Assembly (NCBI GenBank): GCA_003486645.1
Contig: DNGI01000521.1
Span: 1-11,599, forward strand
Reading direction: 5' to 3'
Origin: Cyanobacteria bacterium UBA11370
GTDB lineage: Bacteria; Cyanobacteriota; Cyanobacteriia; Cyanobacteriales; Coleofasciculaceae
DNA length: 11,599 bases
Of this stretch, positions 5,836-11,599 are shown piece by piece. The translations under genes were made by a program, and so were the position numbers. Under the pieces are notes generated by a model. The model made no database searches. It was not told where the DNA came from and was given only the letters and a program-made list of their open reading frames with translations. Position 1 is the first letter of the stretch; the number at the start of each line of letters is the position of its first letter.

Positions 5836-6633
5836 TTATTTTTCAACTTTTATCGTTTGTAATAAGTAATGAGCGGCGGAAAGCAGATCGTTAGAAATAT
5901 GAGTAGGTTGGAATTGCTTTAGGTAAAGACGAGAACGAATACCGCAGGTGAGGGCGACAGTAGGAATTGATAGTGCTTGGGCAGCGAGGAGATCCGCTTC
6001 GGTATCGCCTACCATCCAAGCAACGTTAGGATGTTCAGTAACGGGAGATTGTTCGGCGATCGCTTTTTCGAGAAGTTGTCGTTTCACATCTGCTTGGTTT
6101 TGATAAGCGGCGTTGCGATTGCAGGTTCCATAAATCCCACTAAACAGACGAGTCAAGCCATAATTCCTTAAAATTTGAGTGGCTTGTAATTGACAGCGCA
6201 AGGTGACTAATACTAACCGAATACCGTGAGAATGCAATAGAGCTAATGCCCAACTTACTCCAGGTTGGAGTCTATCTTGCCTTAATAAAGTAGGCTTATT
6301 TACAATTTCTAGCACCCGTCCTAAAAAGAAATCAATTTGTTCCCCTTGCAAACCGGAACGCATGGCAATTTCCACATCCGGAACCCGATCTTGCTTCATT
6401 TGCCAGAATTGCTGTTTACTCATTTCCTGGATCGCCAACGAAATACCTTGGGTTTGGTACATCGCTTGAGTATTAGCCAGCGCTAGCTTATAGGTAGTGT
6501 AGTATCGATTTGAGACATCGATGATGGGTCCGTCGAAGTCGCAGAAGACTGTAAGGGGTTCTAAACGAGACGCAGTGTTTGAGGTAGGGTAGTACTGCGG
6601 TGGTTGCAAGTAGGAGGGAGCAACGCCGATCAT
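5836..6633 (-). CDS. HAD-superfamily hydrolase (probable phosphatase)
   Basis: 265 aa. HAD enzymes remove phosphate through an Asp nucleophile. Motif I is DFDGP (Asp32 nucleophile, Asp34 acid/base), motif II is VTLR with Thr144, a candidate motif III Lys is 184, and motif IV is GDTEAD (Asp210, Asp214). A helical cap (about 45-120) lies between motif I and II, as in phosphoglycolate phosphatase-like enzymes. The substrate cannot be told. The ATG at 6631-6633 precedes about 25 residues that are not part of the fold; a later start is not obvious because the next Met is residue 58, beyond motif I. It converges on mreD with repeats between, and appears to be a single-gene unit. Confidence 0.88.
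   Translation of the reverse strand: MIGVAPSYLQPPQYYPTSNTASRLEPLTVFCDFDGPIIDVSNRYYTTYKLALANTQAMYQTQGISLAIQEMSKQQFWQMKQDRVPDVEIAMRSGLQGEQIDFFLGRVLEIVNKPTLLRQDRLQPGVSWALALLHSHGIRLVLVTLRCQLQATQILRNYGLTRLFSGIYGTCNRNAAYQNQADVKRQLLEKAIAEQSPVTEHPNVAWMVGDTEADLLAAQALSIPTVALTCGIRSRLYLKQFQPTHISNDLLSAAHYLLQTIKVEK
6056..6063. repeat. HIP1 octamer
   Basis: GCGATCGC, the highly iterated palindrome of many cyanobacterial genomes, within the HAD hydrolase gene. It supports a cyanobacterial source. Confidence 0.85.
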
Positions 6634-6799
6634 AAATCTTTACTTAGTTGAGTTTTTTTGAAATGCTTCTTTACACGATAACAGTTTCAACACAAGTTTT
6701 AATGCAGCTTCATTAACATTTAGTATTAGGTGAGCCTATCTAAAGAGGTTATGAAGAAAGCATGAAGGTAGAACGTTTGCAATCCCTATTCTTCAATTT

Positions 6800-6828
6800 G
6801 GGGAGTGGGGAGATGGGAAGATGGGGGG
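6800..6828 (+). repeat. G-rich repeat with quadruplex-type pattern
   Basis: G runs at 6800-6803, 6807-6810, 6815-6817 and 6823-6828 are separated by three to five bases, meeting the usual four-tract quadruplex pattern. It belongs with the string after mreC (shared GGGGAGTGGGGA core). Confidence 0.55.
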
Positions 6829-6972
6829 AGTATATTGGTAATGTGTATGTTAAAAATTAGGAATTTTAATTTAAAACTCATACCATTTTGGATTTTGGAT
6901 TGCACTTCGTGCCGCTACGCTAATGGATTTTGGCTCGGCGAAGACGAACTCTGTTAGAGTTTCAGTAACTCA

Positions 6973-7107
6973 TGTATAGCATTTTTACTTGAGATGTGAA
7001 ACTAAGGTTAATCCTAAAAGGGGAAGGGTAGGAAAGCGCTTTGAGCATTTTTGCAGACTAGATAAAAATACCATTGGGTTTCATAAATGATTTGGAAATG
7101 CTATACA
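6973..7107. mobile_element. Small inverted-repeat (MITE-like) element upstream of the kinase
   Basis: Perfect 12-bp terminal inverted repeats, TGTATAGCATTT (6973-6984) and AAATGCTATACA (7096-7107), bound a 135-bp segment with no reading frame of note. I see no clear target-site duplication. The element ends about 150 bases before the kinase start, so it could affect that promoter. Confidence 0.6.
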
Positions 7108-7179
7108 ACATTTCTTTTTTAAATTGATATCAGAATAGGGGAGTAAGGACTGGAGAGAAAAGTTCCCAATTTTTAACTT

Positions 7180-7199
7180 AAAACTCAAAACTCAAAATA
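7180..7199 (+). repeat. Heptamer tandem repeat (AAAACTC)
   Basis: Two exact AAAACTC copies (7180-7186, 7187-7193) and a degenerate third. This is the reverse complement of the GAGTTTT unit after mreD. It lies about 60 bases upstream of the kinase start. Confidence 0.6.
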
Positions 7200-7258
7200 G
7201 GGAAGTGGAACAGCAGAAATTTTTATATAGGGTGGCGACAATTCTACCATGAGAGACT

Positions 7259-9283
7259 ATGAGTTACTGTATCAATCCCAAATGTCCTGAACCGAACGAT
7301 CCAGGCAATACTAATAATCGCATTTGTCGTAATTGTGGCTCCGAGTTGTTACTCCAAGGACGCTATCAGGTGATGCGTCTGTTGAGTGATAGTAGTGGCT
7401 TTGGTATGGTATATGAAGCCTATGAAGGTGCAACACCAAAAATTCTCAAAGTCCTCAAGCAAAAGCATAATAAAAACTTGAGAGTTATTGAGCTATTTCA
7501 ACAAGAAGCGGTGGTATTGAGTCAGTTGCATCATCCTGGTATCCCCCATGTTGATCAAGATGGCTACTTCCAGTTTTTCCCTCGAAATGATAGCGAACCG
7601 CTGCATTGCATCATTATGGAAAAAATTGATGGACTTAATTTAAAGCAATGGATGAAGCAGCAGGGGAATCATCCGATTTCAGAAAAGTTAGCTCTGAATT
7701 GGTTAAAACAATTAACAGAAATTTTACATCTCGTTCATCAAAAAAACTACTTTCATCGAGATATTAAACCCGAAAATATCATGATTCGCTCCAGCGGACA
7801 ATTGGTGTTAATTGATTTTGGTACGGCAAGGGAATTAACCTATACATATCTAGCGGAAGTTGGAGGTGCAGGGAATGTAACGAAGATTAGTTCCGCTGGC
7901 TATACGCCGCCAGAACAAGAAAAAGGCCATGCTGTACCCCAATCCGATTTCTATGCTTTGGGTCGTACTTTTGCCTATTTATTAACCGCTAAAAATGTAA
8001 CGGATACGGCGATTTATGATCCCTTGACTGATCAATTTAAGTGGCGAAATTATGAGCTTACTGTCTCACTTAAATTAGCAGACTTGATTGATAAATTAAT
8101 GGCTCCTACTGCTGCTGCTCGTCATAAAAATACACAAGAAATTTTAGATGATTTAGCTACAATATTCCAGGAATCATCCCCGTCTGAATCAGCGACATAC
8201 ATTGAGGATACAACCAAAGCTCAATCCTCGATAATTCAATCTCCTCTCAATCTAAAAATTCTTTCTAAACTTCGTGTAAATTCTAGAAGAAATTGGTTGG
8301 TAATAGGAATAGCTGCTTTAGTTTTAGGAGTGGGAAGCTACCGAACTTGGCAATTCTATCGTCAGGCTACATCTACATCTATATTTATTGCCAATGGAAA
8401 TCTTTCTCTGCTCAAAACTCTTAGTGGACATAATAGTTTTGTAAATTATCTGGAAATTAGTTCCGACAAACAGACATTATTTAGTGCCAGTGTGGACAAA
8501 ACTATCAAAGTTTGGGATCTGTCTACTGGAAAGACGATTCGTACCCTGGAAGGACATACTAGTTTGGTCAATTATTTAGTAATCAGTCCCGATGGACAGA
8601 AAATATTTAGTGCCAGTGCTGATAAAAAGATTAAAATTTGGGATATCGATACCGGAAAAGAAATTCGCACTCTACAAGGTCATACTAGCTCAGTCAATTA
8701 TTTAGAAATCAGCTCAGACGGTCAGAAATTATTCAGTGCGAGTGCGGACAAAACGATTAAAATGTGGGAGAGTGATACGGGCAAAGAAATTCGTACTCTA
8801 CAAGGTCATACTAGTTTTATTAATTCCCTAGTTATTAGTCCTGATGGAGAAACATTATTTAGTGCAAGTGCGGATAAGACAATTAAACTTTGGAATATCA
8901 CAACTGGAGAACAAATCCAGACTTTGCAAGGTCATACTAGTTTTATTAATTCCCTAGCAATTACCCCTGATGGACAGATATTAGTGAGTGGTGGTGCGGA
9001 TAAGACGATTAAACTTTGGAATGTCGGAACTGGACAAGAAATTCGGACTTTAAGGGACTCTAGTTTTGTGAATTATCTGGTGATCAATCCTGATGGACAA
9101 ACTTTGTTAAGTGGTAGTGCTGATCGAACCATTAAACTATGGAACCTTTCGACTGGACAAATCATTCACACATTTAGAGGATTTGATAAACCGATTAATT
9201 ACTTCGCCGTTAGTTCGGATTGGCAGATTATAGCTACAGGGAGTGGTGAAAAACAAATTAAGATTTGGCGAATGCCAAAATAG
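7259..9283 (+). CDS. Zinc-ribbon Ser/Thr protein kinase with membrane segment and WD40 propeller
   Basis: A 674-aa Hanks-type kinase fused to a beta-propeller, a common cyanobacterial architecture. A zinc ribbon (Cys4, Cys9, Cys23, Cys26) is followed by the kinase domain (about 35-305): a glycine loop with only SGFG, Lys64 in KILKVLK, catalytic HRDIKPEN (166-173), DFG (186-188), PPEQ (217-220) and Arg288. All catalytic residues are present, so it is probably active. One membrane segment lies at about 345-362. Seven WD40-type repeats (about 388-672) should close into one propeller for protein binding. Repeat 6 has lost its GH and one residue. The ATG at 7259 has GAGAG three bases upstream and keeps the first Cys. 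Substrate and signal are unknown; the following response regulator is 168 bases away and may be unrelated. Confidence 0.95.
   Translation: MSYCINPKCPEPNDPGNTNNRICRNCGSELLLQGRYQVMRLLSDSSGFGMVYEAYEGATPKILKVLKQKHNKNLRVIELFQQEAVVLSQLHHPGIPHVDQDGYFQFFPRNDSEPLHCIIMEKIDGLNLKQWMKQQGNHPISEKLALNWLKQLTEILHLVHQKNYFHRDIKPENIMIRSSGQLVLIDFGTARELTYTYLAEVGGAGNVTKISSAGYTPPEQEKGHAVPQSDFYALGRTFAYLLTAKNVTDTAIYDPLTDQFKWRNYELTVSLKLADLIDKLMAPTAAARHKNTQEILDDLATIFQESSPSESATYIEDTTKAQSSIIQSPLNLKILSKLRVNSRRNWLVIGIAALVLGVGSYRTWQFYRQATSTSIFIANGNLSLLKTLSGHNSFVNYLEISSDKQTLFSASVDKTIKVWDLSTGKTIRTLEGHTSLVNYLVISPDGQKIFSASADKKIKIWDIDTGKEIRTLQGHTSSVNYLEISSDGQKLFSASADKTIKMWESDTGKEIRTLQGHTSFINSLVISPDGETLFSASADKTIKLWNITTGEQIQTLQGHTSFINSLAITPDGQILVSGGADKTIKLWNVGTGQEIRTLRDSSFVNYLVINPDGQTLLSGSADRTIKLWNLSTGQIIHTFRGFDKPINYFAVSSDWQIIATGSGEKQIKIWRMPK
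8423..9282 (+). repeat. 126-bp tandem repeats encoding the WD40 propeller
   Basis: The coding DNA repeats with a period of exactly 126 bases (42 codons). CAAGGTCATACTAG, for example, begins at 8675, 8801 and 8927. Copies 4 and 5 share the same 30-base string starting at 8801 and 8927. The near identity at DNA level points to recent duplication or gene conversion; copies 1, 6 and 7 are more diverged. Confidence 0.85.
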
Positions 9284-9330
9284 CTAACCTCATCGGCATT
9301 TAAACGGCGTATTTACATTCAAACGTTCTG

Positions 9331-9350
9331 TCCGTTGTCCGTTGTCCGTT
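9331..9350 (+). repeat. Heptamer tandem repeat (TCCGTTG)
   Basis: Nearly three copies of TCCGTTG (9331-9337, 9338-9344, then TCCGTT), followed by a looser CTGACTACTGATCACTGAC stretch and a GGATTTTGGATT string. It is typical of cyanobacterial intergenic heptamer repeats and lies between the kinase and the response regulator. Confidence 0.65.
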
Positions 9351-9451
9351 ACCGCTGACTACTGATCACTGACTATGGATTTTGGATTCACTTCATGTCT
9401 AAAAACAAGTTACTATAGTGACCATCCCTTAATGATTGGGGCATTCCAACA

Positions 9452-10126
9452 ATGACGCACAGTATTTTAGTAGTAGAAGATGAAGTTAAATTGGCACAGT
9501 TTATTGAATTGGAACTGAAGTATGAAGGTTATCAAGTTAGTGTAGCTAATGATGGGTTAACGGGTTTGACAGCAGCGCGGGAATCTCATCCAGATTTAGT
9601 TATTCTTGACTGGATGCTACCGGGAATATCGGGTTTGGAAATTTGCCGACGCTTGCGAACAACGGGTGATAAAGTGCCGATTATATTATTAACGGCGAAA
9701 GATGAAGTCAGCGATCGCGTGGCGGGTTTAGATGCGGGTGCGGATGACTATGTAGTTAAACCTTTCAGTGTTGAGGAATTATTAGCCAGAGTGCGGGCGC
9801 ACCTACGACGCAATCAAGAGGATGATCCTAATATCTTACAATTTTCCGATTTAAGTTTAAACCGCAGTACCCGTGAAGTTTATCGCGGCAATCGATTAAT
9901 TGAACTAACCGCTAAGGAATTTGATTTATTAGAATACCTTCTTACTCATCCCCGACAAGTTCTAACCCGCGACCAAATTCTGGAAAGAGTTTGGGGCTAT
10001 GATTTCATGGGTGATTCAAATATTATCGAAGTTTACGTGCGCTATTTACGACTGAAATTGGAAGCGGATGGAGAAAAGCGCCTGGTTCAAACTGTGAGAG
10101 GTGTAGGTTACGTATTGCGCGAGTGA
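9452..10126 (+). CDS. OmpR/PhoB-family response regulator
   Basis: 224 aa. A receiver domain (1-118) has acidic residues Glu9-Asp10-Glu11, phospho-acceptor Asp53, Thr81 and Lys103 (KPF), all as expected for an active receiver. A winged-helix DNA-binding domain (about 128-223) follows, with the recognition-helix region around 175-203 and the closing RGVGYVL motif. It should bind DNA and regulate transcription when phosphorylated by a histidine kinase, which is not in this window. It resembles the ManR-like cyanobacterial OmpR group, but I am not sure enough to name it. The ATG at 9452 is preceded by GGGG at about -14. Its stop lies two bases from the stop of the facing ferredoxin gene. Confidence 0.95.
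   Translation: MTHSILVVEDEVKLAQFIELELKYEGYQVSVANDGLTGLTAARESHPDLVILDWMLPGISGLEICRRLRTTGDKVPIILLTAKDEVSDRVAGLDAGADDYVVKPFSVEELLARVRAHLRRNQEDDPNILQFSDLSLNRSTREVYRGNRLIELTAKEFDLLEYLLTHPRQVLTRDQILERVWGYDFMGDSNIIEVYVRYLRLKLEADGEKRLVQTVRGVGYVLRE
9711..9718. repeat. HIP1 octamer
   Basis: GCGATCGC inside the response regulator gene. Confidence 0.85.
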
Positions 10127-10128
10127 GT

Positions 10129-10452
10129 TCAAATGATAAAACGCATATGAATACGGGGATTGAGTTTTGCTTCTATCGGCTTTCCTCCTACTAAATGTTG
10201 CTCTACAATCAGCGGAACATCACTAGGTTTTACCCGACAGTACCACGTTTCTTCGGGTACAATTCGTACTGTCGGACCAGAACTACACTGTCCTTGGCAT
10301 CCCGCCGCTTCTACTTTAAAGTCTATCCCTTCAACGGCTTCAAATGCAGCAAGTACCTCCGCTGAACCCACTGCTAGACAAGACCTGTGCTGGCAGACTA
10401 AGATGCAGCTTTCTTTTCGTTTTGAACCGTTGTGCTGGGCATCTGTTTCCAC
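10129..10452 (-). CDS. Thioredoxin-like [2Fe-2S] ferredoxin domain protein
   Basis: A 107-aa small redox protein. Four Cys fit the cluster ligands of the thioredoxin-like ferredoxin family (also seen in NuoE): Cys20 and Cys25 in VCQHRSC, and Cys52 and Cys56 in GCQGQC followed by SGP. The PEETWYCRV segment is typical of this family. Cys16 and Cys72 are extra. The role is probably electron transfer, partner unknown. The start is GTG (10450-10452); no in-frame ATG lies near, and GGAT six bases upstream is a weak ribosome binding site. The last residues (RIHMRFII) abut the end of the response regulator gene, tail to tail. Confidence 0.9.
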   Translation of the reverse strand: METDAQHNGSKRKESCILVCQHRSCLAVGSAEVLAAFEAVEGIDFKVEAAGCQGQCSSGPTVRIVPEETWYCRVKPSDVPLIVEQHLVGGKPIEAKLNPRIHMRFII

Positions 10453-10517
10453 TTTTTATCCAGTTCAGTTTAGGCATCACTATTCCATTCCATCTTAACG
10501 AATGCCCTCAATATTTT

Positions 10518-10552
10518 GGATTTTAGATTTTGGATTTTGGATTTTGGATTTT
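10518..10552 (+). repeat. Heptamer tandem repeat (GGATTTT)
   Basis: Five tandem copies of GGATTTT, the second reading AGATTTT. The same unit appears in single or double copies near 6891-6903 and 9376-9387. It lies in the gap between the ferredoxin and CheY-like genes. Confidence 0.85.
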
Positions 10553-10622
10553 GTTGAATTTAGGGTAACTTTGGGAAGTGATAAAATGCCTAGTGATTAC
10601 TGGCAGACAAAAAATTAGCAAC

Positions 10623-10664
10623 TAGCCATTAGCCATTAGCCATTAGCCATTAGCCATTAGCCAT
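10623..10664 (+). repeat. Heptamer tandem repeat (TAGCCAT)
   Basis: Six perfect tandem copies of TAGCCAT (42 bases), ending 18 bases before the stop codon of the CheY-like gene. Perfect copies suggest recent expansion by slippage. Confidence 0.9.
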
Positions 10665-10682
10665 TAACAACTTGCGCTTCTG

Positions 10683-11093
10683 TTAGTATCTTTCAAGTTG
10701 AGCCTTAATTGCGTCGATAAGTTCCTGAGTTGTAAAAGGCTTAATTAAGTAATCATTTGCACCTAACTCCATAGCACGACGGCGATCGCTATCTGGTCGT
10801 TCAGCCACCAAAAAAATGAATGGAGTCTTCTCGATAACAGGATCTTGACGCACCGCCATCAACACTTCATAACCGTTAAGCTGAGGCATTTTGATATCAC
10901 AAAGAATTAAATCGAACACCTCCTGTTTAAGAGTCTTCACAGCCGCAAGACTATTTTGAATCCCAATAGCGTGGAAACCATTCTCCTCAAGTAAATCTAA
11001 AATGGCTTCCAGAAACAAGGCATCATCATCAATTACTAAAATCTTCTGCGATTTCCGATTAGACATCTCCAAAAACTCTTGTGGGGTAGGCAT
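10683..11093 (-). CDS. Stand-alone CheY-like receiver protein
   Basis: 136 aa, a single receiver domain without an output domain. The acidic pocket is IDDD (22-24), the phospho-acceptor Asp66 is in LCDIKMP, and Lys118 is in KPF. The conserved Ser/Thr that closes on the phosphoryl group is replaced by Val96 (FLVAERPD), which may alter switching. It resembles cyanobacterial PatA-type/CheY-like receivers that work in phosphorelays. The ATG at 11091-11093 gives nine extra residues before Met10 (11064-11066), which starts the conserved part; both have only weak ribosome binding sites, so the start is uncertain. It is followed upstream on the same strand by the zinc-ribbon gene, 39 bases away, perhaps as one operon. 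Confidence 0.93.
   Translation of the reverse strand: MPTPQEFLEMSNRKSQKILVIDDDALFLEAILDLLEENGFHAIGIQNSLAAVKTLKQEVFDLILCDIKMPQLNGYEVLMAVRQDPVIEKTPFIFLVAERPDSDRRRAMELGANDYLIKPFTTQELIDAIKAQLERY
10782..10789. repeat. HIP1 octamer
   Basis: GCGATCGC inside the CheY-like gene. Confidence 0.85.
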
Positions 11094-11132
11094 CCTGCCT
11101 GCCTTTAACCTTACTTTCTGGAGATGTTTATT

Positions 11133-11348
11133 TTACTTAGCAGCCATTGAGATGGGTTGGGGCAAAACAGGATTTCGGGTTTTCTTAATCTGAACATTTT
11201 GATGGGAGTTAGCAATGAGCGTCTCCAGTACTGGCATTGCCTGTCTGCATCTAGGACAAAGCCAATAAATATGGTTGTCACGAATATGGCGGAGCAACTG
11301 AGCCGAGCAACAGGGACAATTATTCACGGTCTTTTCCAAACTCGACAC
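11133..11348 (-). CDS. Small zinc-ribbon protein
   Basis: 71 aa. Two Cys pairs, Cys11/Cys14 (CPCC) and Cys31/Cys34 (CPRC), are spaced as in a zinc ribbon, with the intervening LLRHIRDNHIYWL segment typical of small cyanobacterial proteins of unknown function. The tail after residue 40 is not conserved-looking. The start is GTG (11346-11348); no better start or strong ribosome binding site is visible. It lies upstream of the CheY-like gene on the same strand, 39 bases apart, so the two may be co-transcribed. No specific function can be assigned. Confidence 0.8.
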   Translation of the reverse strand: MSSLEKTVNNCPCCSAQLLRHIRDNHIYWLCPRCRQAMPVLETLIANSHQNVQIKKTRNPVLPQPISMAAK

Positions 11349-11380
11349 TTCAGAGGATACAGCTCACTGGTAAAAAATTT

Positions 11381-11399
11381 GGGGAAGATGGGAGTGGGG
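11381..11399 (+). repeat. G-rich repeat (partial quadruplex pattern)
   Basis: Three G runs (11381-11384, 11390-11392, 11396-11399) with AAGAT and AGT spacers match the G-rich strings at 4964 and 6800; the fourth run is broken. Confidence 0.4.
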
Positions 11400-11413
11400 T
11401 GATGAGGTAACTC

Positions 11414-11518
11414 AGATCTTGCACCAGTAGCAAGCTTGCCTATAAAAGCTAGGTTTTTGGTGATTAGATCAACGGAACATTAAGGGTTCTGGTCGGTTAT
11501 TGAGAAGGTGCAAGATCT
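11414..11518. mobile_element. Small inverted-repeat (MITE-like) element with AGATCTTGCACC ends
   Basis: Perfect 12-bp terminal inverted repeats, AGATCTTGCACC (11414-11425) and GGTGCAAGATCT (11507-11518), bound 105 bp with no coding capacity. I recall such GATCTTGCACC-ended repeats from other filamentous cyanobacteria. No target duplication is clear. Confidence 0.7.
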
Positions 11519-11533
11519 CAGGTGATGGAATGA

Positions 11534-11560
11534 TATAGCAACCGCCACAAGGGTTAGGAC
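11534..11560 (+). repeat. Relative of the inverted-repeat element after mreD
   Basis: The string TATAGCAACCGCC followed by AAGGGTTAGGAC closely matches the reverse complement of the right end of the element at 5697-5798 (TATAGCAATCGCC, then AAGGCAATTAGGAC). Two members of one dispersed repeat family are therefore in this window. Confidence 0.6.
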
Positions 11561-11570
11561 ACATCAAGAT

Positions 11571-11599
11571 GTAGAGACGTTCCGGCGGAACGTCTCTAC
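11571..11599. repeat. Perfect palindrome at the right window edge
   Basis: GTAGAGACGTTCCG (11571-11584), one G, then CGGAACGTCTCTAC (11586-11599): a 14-bp perfect inverted repeat with a single-base centre. It may extend beyond the window. GTAGAGACGTT palindromes are dispersed repeats in cyanobacteria (recalled); it could also act as a terminator-like hairpin, but no T run is visible. Confidence 0.75.

Larger units (their letters stand above)
6634..7258. other. 625-bp gene-free region rich in short repeats
   Basis: No supported gene. It must hold the promoters of the leftward hydrolase and the rightward kinase. It contains a G-rich quadruplex-type string (6800-6828), a small stem GCAC-TTC-GTGC near 6901-6911 next to GGATTTT units, an inverted-repeat element (6973-7107) and AAAACTC heptamers (7180-7193). 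A TATATA-like box at about 7223-7229 upstream of the kinase is a weak promoter candidate. Confidence 0.6.

Noticed and set aside
7259..10126. Kinase and response regulator as a two-component pair
   Set aside because: The kinase is a Ser/Thr (Hanks) type, not a histidine kinase, and a 168-base repeat-containing gap separates them; there is no evidence that they act together.
10160..10526. Plus-strand reading frames opposite the ferredoxin gene
   Set aside because: Antisense to a gene with a convincing Cys cluster motif; no independent support.
10623..10664. Possible CRISPR array
   Set aside because: The copies are seven bases long and directly abutting, with no spacers; this is a simple tandem repeat.

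Overview
The window comes from a cyanobacterium, probably a filamentous, repeat-rich one (inference). The evidence is: an ssb gene facing away from mreBCD, an arrangement I recall from Anabaena-type genomes; three copies of the HIP1 octamer GCGATCGC; heptamer tandem repeats and small inverted-repeat elements of cyanobacterial type; and a zinc-ribbon/Ser-Thr kinase/WD40 fusion protein.

Left part (1-2674, minus strand): the 5' half of a single-stranded-DNA-binding protein gene (ssb), split by group II introns. Exon 1 (2611-2674) and exon 2 (23-106) join in frame to give an SSB N-terminus. Between them lies a complete 2504-nt group II intron (107-2610) with a canonical 5' end, domains V and VI, and a 582-aa reverse transcriptase/maturase/HNH protein. 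The same 13-base intron start recurs after exon 2 at base 22, so a second intron begins there and runs off the left edge. A small inverted-repeat element sits inside the first intron, next to the maturase start. The maturase reading frame runs through the whole of domain V and stops in domain VI.

Middle part (3062-5649, plus strand): mreB, mreC and mreD, the rod-shape cell-wall morphogenesis cluster, divergent from ssb. A G-rich quadruplex-type repeat lies between mreC and mreD. After mreD come a heptamer repeat and a small inverted-repeat element. A HAD-family hydrolase follows on the minus strand (5836-6633), then 625 bases without a gene that hold several kinds of short repeat.

Right part (7259-11348): a membrane-anchored Ser/Thr protein kinase with a seven-repeat WD40 propeller (plus); an OmpR-family response regulator (plus) that converges on a thioredoxin-like [2Fe-2S] ferredoxin gene (minus) with only two bases between their stop codons; a stand-alone CheY-like receiver (minus); and a 71-aa zinc-ribbon protein (minus). 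The last 250 bases hold another small inverted-repeat element, a relative of the repeat found after mreD, and a perfect palindrome at the window edge.

The strongest observation is the essential ssb gene carrying at least two group II introns, so that functional SSB would require RNA splicing.
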